This document shows positions 1 through 20,240 of a stretch of DNA of 64,000 nt, in pieces (position 1 is the first letter of the stretch; each line of letters starts with the position of its first letter). Under the pieces are notes generated by a model. That model ran no database searches. It was not told where the DNA came from and saw only the letters and a program-made list of their open reading frames with translations. This DNA comes from Seriola aureovittata (lineage: Eukaryota; Chordata; Actinopteri; Carangiformes; Carangidae). The translations under genes and the position numbers were made by a program. The stretch spans positions 23,276,001 through 23,340,000 of the forward strand of contig NC_079382.1 of the NCBI RefSeq assembly GCF_021018895.1, read 5' to 3'.

Positions 1-300
1 ACTTCCTGTCTCTGACCGTCACTTCCCGTCTCTGACCGTCACTTCCCGTCTCTGTCCGTCACTTCCCGTCTCTGACCGTCACTTCCCGTCTCTGTCCGTC
101 ACTTCCTGTCTCTGGCCGTCACTTCCTGTCTCTGACCGTTTCTTCCTGTCTCTGACCGTCACTTCCTGTCTCTGACTGTCACTTCCCGTCTCTGGCCGTC
201 ACTTCCTGTCTCTGACCGTCACTTCCTGTCTCTGGCCGTCACTTCCTGTCTCTGACCGTCACTTCCTGTCTCTGACCGTCACTTCCTGTCTCTGTCTGTC
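1..300. repeat. 20-bp minisatellite in the last tatdn3 intron
   Basis: About fifteen head-to-tail copies of a 20-base unit close to acttcctgtctctgaccgtc fill the first 300 bases. Copies differ mainly at a few positions (cct/ccc, gacc/gtcc/ggcc). The array is pyrimidine-rich on the + strand and runs directly into the tctcag acceptor of the next exon, so it probably supplies the polypyrimidine tract and branch region. It continues off the left edge, so its full length is unknown. Confidence 0.95.
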
Positions 301-306
301 TCTCAG

Positions 307-429
307 GTGAGGAATGAACCCGCTAACATCACTCTGTCCTGCCGGTTCATCGCTGACGTCAAAGGTCTGTCACCTCAAGCTGTTCAAATCATCACTGCAC
401 AGAACGCACACAGACTCTTCCCCAGGGCC

Positions 430-476
<47 letters not shown>

Positions 477-525
477 TCACACACACACACTATCACACAC
501 ACACACACACACACAGACACATTAA
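307..525 (+). CDS. tatdn3: TatD DNase domain-containing 3, last coding exon (partial gene)
   Basis: The exon follows the acceptor tctcag and reads VRNEPANITLS, then FIADVKGLSPQAV, then TAQNAHRLFPRA. This matches the C-terminal helix region I know from vertebrate TATDN3 (VRNEPWNIS, AQVKGIS, TQNALKLFPK). TATDN3 belongs to the TatD family of metal-dependent hydrolases/DNases (TIM-barrel). The metal-binding residues lie in exons left of the window. The odd part is the end: where relatives finish soon after LFPK, this frame runs straight into a (CA)n microsatellite and codes for about 30 alternating Thr/His residues, with TAA at 523-525. The tail length must depend on repeat number. The downstream neighbours spata45 and flvcr1 fit the vertebrate gene order. 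Confidence 0.88.
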
Positions 526-600
526 CACACACACACACACACACACACACACTATCACACACACACACACACACATTAACACACACACGCACAGACACAT

Positions 601-651
<51 letters not shown>
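431..651. repeat. Compound (CA)n microsatellite
   Basis: An almost uninterrupted (CA)n tract of about 220 bases with small breaks (attcac, ctatc, cagacacattaa). Its first part is translated as the Thr-His tail of tatdn3; the rest would be 3' UTR. Confidence 0.97.
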
Positions 652-652
<1 letters not shown>

Positions 653-1517
653 TTCTGAGGATGGTTTGAAGGTATTTAATGCATAAGTAGCAACACGTTC
701 AGACTAGATGGATGAAGTGTGAAGACATTAGAAGTCATTAAGATCCAATGTTGAGATACTTCATTCTGGACCAAAGTGACTGACTGACGTTTGGACTCAT
801 ATTAAATAGATTTTTCAGAAACACAAACCAATCTTCAACACCTTCAACTCATGTGAATGAGCTCGTATTAACAGGTTTATTTTATTATGTCTTATTCTCG
901 TTGCACAGTTTCACGACTCTGTTTGTGGAAATAATAAACTACTGAAAGTTGCGGTGTGTTCAGGTTCATGTTTGTCAGGCTGCAGCCGTCTACACCAGGT
1001 GAGATTCATCTGGAAGAGAAGAAAGGTGTGAGCTATATTCATATAATCAGAAATAATTTAAATATAGTAAATGACATCACTGCAGATTTTCAAGCTGATT
1101 GTACCACACTGGAGATGTGCACAGATGCTTCCTTTAGTTTCACACCTGTGTTGTAATTGCAGGGGATTCAGTTAAATGAATGGGCTGTTTTTAAAAGAAA
1201 TATTTGCTGCTGCGTTCAAAGACACCTGGGAACTGGCGCTTAGCTTCCACACAACAACAGTGTGGCTGCAGGAAACAGCTAAATTCATCATTTCCATAAA
1301 CATTCTTGTCCACAATAAGAAGTTTGTCTCAGTTCAGTTCTTACACAAGTGCACAATAACTGAAGGAAAGTTTTATCACTTAAAGGCACTAAAATATAAA
1401 AATGTTGATGAATAATGCATCATTATAATTATGAAATACTGCTCTATTTTACCCCCTTCGTTCAGCCCCTCATGAATATGTATAATTATTAACTGTGTTA
1501 ATATTGTTGATGTAAAT
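526..1517. other. tatdn3 3' UTR and intergenic gap
   Basis: Holds the end of the CA repeat and then AT-rich unique sequence. AATAAA at 933-938 is a plausible tatdn3 polyadenylation signal. Short open frames at 956-1156 and 1176-1415 have no recognisable domain, and I do not support them as genes. Confidence 0.6.
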
Positions 1518-1784
1518 TCACATGAAAGATTTCGTACAGCTCTCCTCGAAGTGCCGTCTCTCCGGGAGTTTGGCGGGAGGCGGCCGCTCGGTGCAGGCCG
1601 CCCGGCGCTGCTGCGGTGCGGCGGCGGTCAGAGCGGTGAGGAGGACCGGGCTGGTTCGCAGGTGTCTCCGGTAGTGTCGCCTCTCGGTCCTCTCCCAGGA
1701 CTGCCGGGGGTGTCCCTCCACCCGACACCACGTCTCCCTCCGCAGGTTCAGCTCCAGGAGAGCCCGCTCCTCCGGTCCGGACAT
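1518..1784 (-). CDS. spata45: Candidate spermatogenesis-associated protein 45
   Basis: A GC-rich 88-codon open frame from ATG at 1784 to the stop at 1518-1520. The protein is small, basic and arginine-rich. It carries NLRRETWCRVE, SWERTERRHYRRH and, near the end, PERRHFEES. The spacing of these motifs recalls what I remember of mammalian SPATA45, a protein of about 98 residues. Position supports this: in human the order is TATDN3, SPATA45 on the opposite strand, then FLVCR1, which is the arrangement here. An RFX X-box-like site lies about 90 bases upstream of the ATG, which fits a testis or cilium gene. I could not compare a full homolog, and the human gene has more exons, so the call leans on synteny and partial motifs. 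The opposite-strand frame at 1551-1838 is taken as its shadow. Confidence 0.55.
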   Translation of the reverse strand: MSGPEERALLELNLRRETWCRVEGHPRQSWERTERRHYRRHLRTSPVLLTALTAAAPQQRRAACTERPPPAKLPERRHFEESCTKSFM

Positions 1785-1872
1785 CGCGCTGGTTTTTGGT
1801 GCAGTCTGTTTTTTGTTTTTTTTTGTTTCCGTTTATAAATTATCCAACGTGTAGTCAGTTTGTGATGCTGGC

Positions 1873-1886
1873 GTTTCCATGGCAAC
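1873..1886 (-). promoter_or_regulatory. RFX X-box-like palindrome upstream of spata45
   Basis: gtttccatggcaac is a near-perfect imperfect palindrome of the X-box type (GTNRCC, short spacer, RGYAAC). It lies about 90 bases before the minus-strand ATG at 1784. RFX factors drive ciliary and testis genes in animals, so the position suggests the spata45 promoter. Binding is inferred. Confidence 0.5.
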
Positions 1887-3629
1887 GGGAAACTTGAGGA
1901 AGTGCGCCTGTGTCAAAGATCGTCTATGTTATAAAGGATGTGTCACTCTATCTAGAAAGAAGCCACCAGAGCGTCTTCGAATTTGGCACAAACATGAATA
2001 AGGACCCGAGGATGAAATTATTAGAATTTGGTGCTCAAAGGTCAAAGGTCAAGGTCACTGTCACCTCACCAATCACGTTTTTGGCCATAACTCACAAATT
2101 CATACACTTACTATGACACAAAATAACTCAAATGTCTAATTACGCTAAAATGATGACGTGAAGACATTTTATATCCAAAAGGTCAAAGGTCAACTTCACT
2201 GTGACATCATAATGGTCTGTAAAAACAGTGTTGTGACCATATTTCCTGCAACTTTTATCTGATTGGTGGAGGCGTTCAACCATGAGGTGTTAATTCTAGT
2301 GTAAATACAGACTTTAGACTAAAGTGAGTAAAAAATATGCAACATCTCATATATAATGGCGCAAACTCAGATATTTTCAACACATTTATTTATTATAAGT
2401 ACTTAAATAAGTCTGTGGACACTCTATTTTATTGTTCCTGTTTAATGAAAAACACTTCCTCCTGTGGAAAAAGTGTTTGTCATGTGACGATGATGATGAT
2501 GATGATGATGATGATGTGCAACCTTCACTGGTCACCAGGCAAATTCTTTTTTTTTTTTCTTGTTGGTACCTGAAAACAGAGACAGAGTGAGACCTCACTT
2601 CTTCCTCCAGGCTGAGGCAGCAGGGTCAGAGGTGATCTGATCCTCTTGTGAACAACTCAGGGATTTTAAGAGACCTAACCATCGGAAACTAGTCTTGTTC
2701 CCTCTCATTGATCCTAGAAAAGTTTTATTTATTGAAGCCTCAGAAAAACAGGACCAGAGAAACGGAGTGATTATATCAAGTTTCAGTTCATATGATGCCA
2801 TTAAAACTTTGTTGTAGTCTTTTACTGAGACTTTTATCTACCTCACATTTTTGTGTGTCGTGGAACAGACGTATATTTTAACAAGAGAAAATAAGATTTT
2901 ACACACAAATCAATTCCAGGCTAAAGTTTGTGTAGAATACGTGTGAATCACCTGTGGGGTCAGACTGCTACCTGCACCTTGTACCTGCTGCAGCCGAGTC
3001 CCACTGGGTCAGAGGATGATTAGGATTAGAGCAGATAACGACCTGAGCATATGGACATCAGCGGCCGGAGAGGAGGCACAGGAGTTTATGTGTCATTTAC
3101 ACTCATTTATCAAATCATATATTTGATTATTTAACATAATAGATTATAGAAATAATAAATGTCATTTTTTAAAACTGAGATGAAACAAAGAAGTCTTGTA
3201 GTAATTCATTAATAAATGATGATGTGCTTTACTTTTTTTTTTTACTAGTTATAAATGCTAGTAACTCATTAGTAAGATTAATGAGTAGTAAGCATTGACT
3301 TGAGTGAACTTGCACTGTATGAAAACTGTTATAACTTGTTTATAATTGTTTATTTAGGATTTAACAACCGAATTAATGATTATGAATCCTTTATAAGGAA
3401 ATGTAGTATTTAATATTATTATTATTATTATTATTATTGTTATATTAACTATAGGCTCACTGTAGAAGCTGTTGCATCATGGCTCCTCAGCTTCCACATG
3501 GTCACCGATTACATTCACAGCCTCAGTATAAGATACTACAGGCTCGTGCTGCTCTACTATTGGTTCATCAGCATCGGAAGGCCGCGTGTCAGCGTCGGCT
3601 GAACAAAAGACCCAGAGAGAGAGAGACAT

Positions 3630-3665
<36 letters not shown>

Positions 3666-3930
3666 GGCGTGCAGGCTCAGAGGGGCCGGAGAGGACGAGA
3701 GACAGGAAGCTTTAAGATGAGTAGCACGTGTTAAAGTGGGTAGTTTTAATGGTTATCTGGTGTCGGTCTGATTCATCTTCTGTGGAGCAGCGCGCGGTGG
3801 CCGCTGGTAACCGCACGAGGAACCCGCTCTGTTCTGCATTTCATCGTTTCCTGTCTCGCCCCTGGTTCTCATCTCAGCGGGAAAAAGAAGAGGAAGGTAA
3901 ATAAAAAAAAAAAAAAAAAAAACAGACATC
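1887..3930. other. Intergenic region and flvcr1 5' region
   Basis: No gene is visible. The interval 1960-2300 resembles a degraded interspersed repeat and carries AGGTCA direct repeats (listed separately). Simple repeats are (GAT)n at 2488-2516, (ATT)n at about 3416-3438, (GA)n at 3617-3664, and a run of about 21 A at 3903-3923, eight bases before a good ATG. Base composition rises to GC-rich from about 3770, which suggests a CpG-type flvcr1 promoter, but no TATA box is evident. Confidence 0.5.
2039..2057 (+). promoter_or_regulatory. AGGTCA triple direct repeat (DR1 plus DR0)
   Basis: Three perfect AGGTCA hexamers: the first two are one base apart (DR1, the layout used by PPAR/RXR and HNF4) and the third follows without a spacer. 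A second perfect DR1 is at 2180-2192. Both probably lie in one interspersed repeat. Function is not shown. Confidence 0.4.
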
Positions 3931-13355
<9,425 letters not shown>

Positions 13356-16300
13356 CCCTGCCAAGTCACTGAACCGCAGGACGATAAGGAGGTGTCCCCC
13401 GCTGCCCCGGGAAACACGTTGGCGCCACAGTCGATGTGATGCATTTAAAGGTGCACTTGATTTTTATTGCCAAGTATAATTTCCTCGAAATCTGGAAAGC
13501 CGAAAGCTCTGGATGTGAGCCAGGTCTAATCAAGCACAGCCACAATCTACACTGGATTCATGCCGGGGTGGGGGGACCAGCATCGATCAGAGGGAGGACC
13601 CAGGTCGTGCTCCCAGACACTTGCAAAGAAGAAGCATTACCTCCAGTTTTGGATCGGTATAAAAGTGTGTAAGCCATGGCCATGCAGAAGAAGCTCCACT
13701 GCACTTTAACTGTGTTGTACTTTGTGAAAAGTGGCGTTTTTAGTTTGGTTACCGGATGCAAATCTGACTTCGAAGGACAACGGAAGTCGTGGATCTTGAT
13801 CACAAGGTTTGCTGCAGTAAAAAGAAAAGACTCCAGTGACTGTGGACGAGTCACAGCAGCAGGTGGAGTGTCGGAGTCTGCAGGTGTCTCTGAGGAGGGA
13901 AAAAAAGAGCCATTCTTTTTGGTTTTGTCCTGCGGCCTCTGCCCACCGCACAGCGCCAACATTTCCTGAGTTTACTTGAATTATCCTTTGATGCTCTGGA
14001 CTGCAGTTTTCAGAAACATTATAAATGTTATTGTCTTTTCATTTAGTCTCTGTGACCCTAGAGGATCTTTGATTCATGTTCATACTGAAACCTGTTCTGA
14101 AGCTGCTTCAGCTTTGGAAAAATCAACATAAATCATGTTTATTTTTCTACAATGCTGCATTTCTGACAAGCCAAGAAGCGGCTGCCCATAATTTAGCATA
14201 GTTAGCATTAGTCTGCGCAGTAAATCCTATAAGGTTTAAACAAATACAAAGTGCATGAAAGTAAAAGCATCTCTTACAGCTGACATTGTCTGAAAGGTTT
14301 TATTTGCAGCTTCTTTTTGACACAGGTTTACACATGAATGTGCTTTTTATTTGCTGGGATACATAAATATCTGGAGTTAAATTCTTCCTGTTGTAGCTAA
14401 AAAAACAAAAATCCAACATCCAATCACTGAGGTGAAACGGTAAAACGTTTGGAAGAATTTAAGATTTGAAGGTGCATCCCTGAGCTTTTCCTTCAGGGAG
14501 TGGAGGGAAGGTGAAGGAACGTGGAGACAGTTAATCCATGTATGAAAGGGCCCTGACATTAACTATAACCAAAAATCACAACACTAGGATTTATGTGATT
14601 TTAATTGTAAATTATAAGTGATTCTCAAAATGTTTGGGTCCCTGTCTAGAGGCCTATTTATTAACTAATTTATTTCATCCATCATATTGTTTTTTATCAT
14701 GTCAAAATCTCAATGTGAAATCACAGTAAGTCCAGTGACGCCTTAACGATACCTTGATTTGTCTAATTAATAAGGTTAAAGAAGATAATGACAGGAGAGA
14801 AACAACTGTCTGCTGTCGTGAAGTAAATATGTACTGTATGTTTTATGTGAATGGCTTGTACAATGGCTTAAACCACTATGGACCAAACAGAATGTGAACA
14901 TGTTCTGAGTTCAGTGCACAATAAGAAATAACACGCACAACGTCACGTTTTATACTCAATTGCATGATTTCAGGTGTGTTTTTAATGTCGGCTGCTCTCC
15001 GTTATTACACTGAGGATCTGTGGGTCAACTCGAGCTGCTGCTAGTGAGACGTGGAGGCATGACCGAGGGCGTAGCGCCATCTTGTGGGTTTTCCACAGTA
15101 ATGACAAAGCAAGCAGAGTGGGCAGGAGAAGCACAAACGTGTAACATAAGACTATGCTAATTAATATTTTCAGATCTACCAGTTCGTTTTAATTCTATCA
15201 GATGATAAAGGGCCTCTGGAAGGACTTTTGCTTTATTTAGCCTCTTTTTAAATATTTAAAACTCAAAACTTTTCTTTTAACCTACAGCTTCTGAAGTTTC
15301 AGAAGACATGTAAAATCTGTTTTTAGCCTTTTCTATTCTCTGTTCACACTTGCAGCCCCTCCTTTACCAGCTACAGTATTAGTGGTACATACATTCATGC
15401 ACTAATAATTTAATATACCTTTTTCTCTGAAATGGGCCCATTATGCATAATAAGTACTTTTATGTTTGGTACTTTACATATATTTTGATGCTAATAGTTT
15501 TGTAAAATTATGAGTATTTGTAACAGGTAATGATATTTGTTTCCTAAGTTTCAGGTGACTTTTGTTTTTCTCTGGAAACTAAAATTCAATTTCACTCTGC
15601 AACATTTTAAAAACAATTCTGTTTCAGTGACATTATATTATTTACTGTCAAGACTTAAAAAGTTGATACATTTCCAAATGAATCAGCAGAAGAATCAACA
15701 AACTGTTTGTTAATTAATGGCATTTGGCAATGATGTGATTTTTTACAAAATTACTGTGTCACACTGTAAATCAGCAGAAAGGCATTTTACTTATATGACC
15801 ATAACATAACCTTAATGTTTCAATATACTATACCTTTAACATGTTTGCGTGTTAAATCTTCTTTTTGGTTGAAAACATTTGGTTGTTTTTTTTCCAGAAA
15901 TTGAAAATGTTTTCTGTGTAAACTTGTAGGAACGACTGATGCTTTCTTCTGTTGTTTGCTTCTTAGTAGATGAAGTTCTTTTTTGTAACAGGAACTTTTA
16001 TACAGCTCTAAAGTCTTGTTTGTAAAACTTTATTTGTTTTGTCAAGTTAGGCTATTTATTAACAATGAATATGAATAAATTATAGCAAATAGCACTGAGT
16101 AAAATTATGAATGGTCTTCAACATTTCTCTATACGACCAAAAAAGATTTTTCAAGAGAAATCAGTAAAAGATACTTGACTGCTGCTACAATCAATGTATT
16201 AACCCCTCTTCTCCCCCAGCTCTAAATAAGTGTCACCCAGGTCAACAGTGTGGCCCACTGATGTGTTTATGGACACAGTGGAATAAGATGTTGGACTATT

Positions 16301-16660
16301 TGGAAATACACATAATACTTGTTAAAATGATCGATTAATTGTTGGTTTGGGTGTTTTTTGTGGGATTTGTTGACAATAAGAAAAATATAGAATATTGTCC
16401 CACCTGCTGTGCAGATACTTGGTTTGCGCAGATTGTTGCTTTGTCTAAATGTGCCCCACTATTTAAAAATGTAAATGTCATTTCATTTATCTGTGAAGCT
16501 GTTGGACCTGCAGTTACTTTAAAATCATTCCAAACACTGTGGTGGGATGTTGGAGAAAATTGTCTGTTGCCATAAATACTGGAAACACATTATATGGAAA
16601 TGACATTACTCTGTATGTGTCTGTTGAAACTGAGGGACACTGAGTAACAATAAAAGCATT
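13356..16660 (+). other. Probable long flvcr1 3' UTR / unassigned
   Basis: No convincing coding sequence. The first candidate AATAAA signals I see after the stop are at 16074-16079 and around 16648. A 3' UTR of about 2.7-3.3 kb is therefore possible. The open frame at 13676-13969 has no recognisable domain and is not supported. Confidence 0.4.
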
Positions 16661-16769
16661 TCTCTCCATTCACTTTATCCAGTGACTGAAAATCTAGTGG
16701 TTTATAGTGTTTAAATGGAATAGTAGACTTTTTCCTATTATTGTAACTAACAGAAAGACACCTAATTAA

Positions 16770-17060
16770 AGGTTTTGTAAATGATCATCGCTGCCACTAG
16801 ATGTCGCAATAGACCAACAGCATCTCAGACCAAAACAAACACTTCATGCTCAGTTAAAGTGTCCACTAAACACACAATAGGAAGTACAACTGAATAAAGT
16901 TACCCTGTGAACATGAGACCCAACAAAAATAAAACAATCCAGCCACAACCATTAAGCTAGCATGCTCCACAGCAATGCTAGTAGTTAGCCAGCTAGTCAT
17001 AGCAATATTTGCCAAACAAATTCATAAGATGGGTAACAGCAAGTTAGCGTTATCATGTCT
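16770..17060 (+). repeat. Dispersed repeat, ccactagatgtcgc family, copy 1
   Basis: Starts with atcgctgccactagatgtcg and runs through atgctccacagcaatgctag. An inverted copy is at about 55480-55800. Shorter copies of the gtg/cac-tagatgtc core occur near 34535-34625 and 61560-61605. This indicates an interspersed element family, type unknown. Confidence 0.7.
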
Positions 17061-17244
17061 ACTGTAGCCGTCATTAATGAAAACAGACATGTAATATGAA
17101 CCATCAAGGTACTGACACATAGAGCAGAATAAAAACCAGTTCTGAGTCAAGCAGCTGGTAGGGTTCTCAGTCTCAGTAAAGTCAGACCAGTATTGGCTCC
17201 ATGGACTGGGTCGGACTGGGAAAGAAATTCTGCCATGGACTGAT

Positions 17245-17660
17245 CTGCTAGGACCAGCCTCACGGATGACACTGACAGAGCCAATAAAGACACTGATGGA
17301 GCCTGTAAAGACTTAATGGATGTTTTGACGGTCCACCGGCTGACCAGGATTTGAGCCAGTGGTCCCCACGGCCAGTTCACTTGTGCTCTGGTTTCATCTC
17401 TTTCTTTGTCTGAGGCCTGTTTCATCAAAAAATGTGGTTTCCTGGAATTCTGTAAGATCACTTTCACCTGAACGCTGCACTATGCCATATCACCTGTGGG
17501 TGGAGCCTGTGTCTTTATAAACGTGGGGAGGGCCACAGTTTAACAGCAGGGACCCACATGCATTACCTTGCACATGCTGCCAGACTGGCTACCAAAACAA
17601 AGACCAGAGAAACTCAGATTACAACACACACCGACGGGGTGTGGCTTCATGCTCTGGTCA
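17245..17660 (+). repeat. Dispersed repeat shared with CYP2K gene A intron 5
   Basis: Shares blocks such as gtccaccggc, aagatcactttcac and aaacaaagaccagagaaact with 37980-38460 in the same orientation. Lengths and order agree, so both are copies of one element. It has no usable coding frame. Confidence 0.65.
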
Positions 17661-18650
17661 GGGCGCCATCACTCCACTTTATCTTTACATAGGAAATAGT
17701 TGTGTGCTGTTTAAAGTCTCATTTACAGAATCTTTAAGGAAATAAAAATGTTGCCAATGATGATGTAATTAAACCTTTCATAACTACTTGGTGATTGCGT
17801 AATGATTGTGTGCACAACACACAATCCACAACTTCTGCAATATTTCTTCGATGTAATTTTCCCACAAATTAACAGATGGTCTTGACTGTTGCTGTTTTCC
17901 CTACAGACGCCTACTGAGATCATTTCCTCAGTCTTGTGTGAATATTATCTGATATGGGTGAGTTATATTTGAGAACCAGGTTCTCGTCACTCTAAAGGGC
18001 AGAGAATAATAATCAATGATAAAAACACACAAAGAAACCGACCTCAGCCAATTATGTTTTTTTTTTTTTTTAAATTTCCATTAAAAAACACTGGCTGAGG
18101 TGGAAAAGTTGGTTTATTGAAATGAAAAATAAAGTGAGACAAAGTGGAAACAGACCTTGTAGATAAACGTACTTCAGGAAACAAACAAATGTCAATATTG
18201 TGTATTGTGTATTATGTTTTCCACCATTTCAGGTTTGACCTTCTTTTAATTACTCATTTCATCTCACAGCACTTTCTTCTTCAGTGGTTTAATGGAGACA
18301 ACTGGACAAAAAGCACCACCAACTTTTTATCAATCTAACTCATTAACTCATTCTTTTTAACATTTGCACAACATTTGGATGGGAACCCAACCTGAGCTAC
18401 AGTTTACCATCCGGCAACAGTCATCTGACTGAAGATTAAAATTTAATATATTTTAATATATGTAAGTAAGTTACACATTAAGTGTGATGGTAAGGATGTT
18501 GAAAACTGGTATATGAGCTACTTTTCTCATATACAAAGACAATGGAGCAGAATTTGCGTTTGGTTTATTAACCAAATGTGACTTAGCATTTTTAAAAGTG
18601 AAATGAAATACTCATATGTTGGATATGACATTGGTGTGTGTTGTGTTCAG
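17661..18650. other. Intergenic, no gene seen
   Basis: AT-rich sequence leading to the first Ig-like pseudo-exon. It shows a T-run at about 18058-18071 and otherwise nothing that I recognise. Confidence 0.5.
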
Positions 18651-19302
18651 CAGGCATCGGTGCAGGATCCAGTCCCTCCTACTGACCTGAACAGGCCGCC
18701 ACTCTGCCATGTGACAGAGTGACATGGATATTCAACAGAGAGCAGTCTGACTCTATAGTTGAAGTCAGGAATGGAAACGTTGTGATGAACTCAGCTCGAG
18801 CTGCTGGGCTGAGTCTTTCCAGTAGCTGCTCTCTGCTCATCAGCAACATCGCTACTGGGGATGTTGGTTTATTTGTCGGCAGGGGGAGACCAACGACTTT
18901 GACCCGTATCTAAATATTCTGACAAGTGAGTCTCATTTTACATTAAACTGTAACTCTGCATTCATGAAAACGAACGACTTGGTATCAGGTAAACACCTGT
19001 CAGCAGAGGAAGACCACTGACCATGACACACTTGTGTATCTAAATATTCTGAATGAGTCTTAGTGACCAGCTCATTCATATCCTTCTTCTTATGAAGGGA
19101 GGATATATAATCCTCCGCTCTTTAACAAACTATTAACTAAAAAACTATGCCCCCCCCCATCTGTTTCATGAGGACAATCACTCAGCAAAACAACAATAAC
19201 AAAAGATCCTTATAATAAGGTCTATAGCAAATTTTTTACAAAGTTAACTGTAATCACGTTTTCTTTCAGTGTCTCCATCTCCACCAGACGTTGGAGATGA
19301 TA
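18651..19302 (+). pseudogene. Decayed two-Ig receptor copy
   Basis: 18651-18925 aligns with the V-type exon of the two downstream receptor genes: same cagcag acceptor, GNVVMNSARAAG, SCSLLISNIA, and the gacaagtgag donor. It is 275 bases long instead of 303-306, so it is out of frame. The F-strand YSC cysteine is gone (the frame reads VGLFVGRGRP). A second exon begins after ttctttcag at 19269 with the same ctccatctccaccagacg wording as the D2 exons. It hits TAG and breaks off at about 19302, where the duplicated block starts. No signal-peptide exon was found upstream. It is a dead relative of the genes at 20241 and 26616. Confidence 0.8.
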
Positions 19303-19884
19303 GAAATACAACGCACTCATAAAGATTTCTCTCCTGTAGTTTCCTCATGGCGCCATGTTGCCACCATTTCAAGGCTTCTGGGGAGAAATGCACTTTGTTA
19401 CTTTGGTAAGAAATCCCTTATCAATGTTCATTATTAGAGAAGGAAAGTGTCTACACTGTAATAATGATAATACTTTTTTATTTGTACAGCACCTTTCAAA
19501 CTAGAAATGTAGCAGTAAGTGTTTTACTATATACCAATATCTGATATCTATTGGTGGTGTTTTCCAAAGCTTTGGGCCGTAACTGATGAAGGGTTGTTGG
19601 GAACCTTCAGTAAAGCAGCAGTAGATGACCTCAGTGTTTTCGGAGGCACATAGTTAATCAGGGAGTTAGATGTAGCTTGGTCCTTGCTCATTAAGGCATT
19701 TGTATATAAAGAGGAAGAGCTTGAAATGGATCAAAGGGACAGTTTGCGTTATTTGAGGTGGGGTTGTATGAGGTATTCATGCAGAGTCAGAATGTTAGCT
19801 GCCACGTGTTTCTATTTTATTCTGCTAATCTAATGCAATATGTCCATTACCGTTTTCTATCTGTTCATCCAAATCATTTAAAAT
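19303..19884 (+). repeat. Left end of the tandem duplication unit, copy 1
   Basis: The block from aaatacaacgcactcataa to catccaaatcatttaaa is nearly identical to 23887-24466. It marks the left border of a unit of about 4.6 kb that contains one receptor gene per copy. Confidence 0.85.
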
Positions 19885-20240
19885 GTTCCTTCAGTCAAAC
19901 AATGTATTAGTTCAGTCTGAGTAAGTCTGTACAAGAAATAAGTCAAAGCAAGGAAGTCAAACGCTCTTAAAATGGAATTTCTAATTTTATTTGTAATGTT
20001 CAATCTGACACAACTGCAGTTTGCAAAACACAAGTGTGTTTGAATAGTGGCTGTTGTGTGCAGCCAGTTGAGACGATGTGATGTAACCCTAATTCTCAAG
20101 AACTACGATAAGCTGCATGGTGATGCTGTTTGACGTTATATTTTAACACAGGAAGTCAACCTCAAAAAGGAACCTGCACTGTAACACACAGGTCTGTAGC
20201 AGAGACCAAAGCTTCACACAACTTCTGCCTGTTGACAGAG

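Noticed and set aside
392..652. Cys-Val repeat open frame on the minus strand
   Set aside because: It is the reverse reading of the (CA)n microsatellite; no gene signals.
13558..13969. Open frames of 80-134 codons on both strands just after the flvcr1 stop
   Set aside because: No known motif, mutually overlapping, and they lie in probable 3' UTR.
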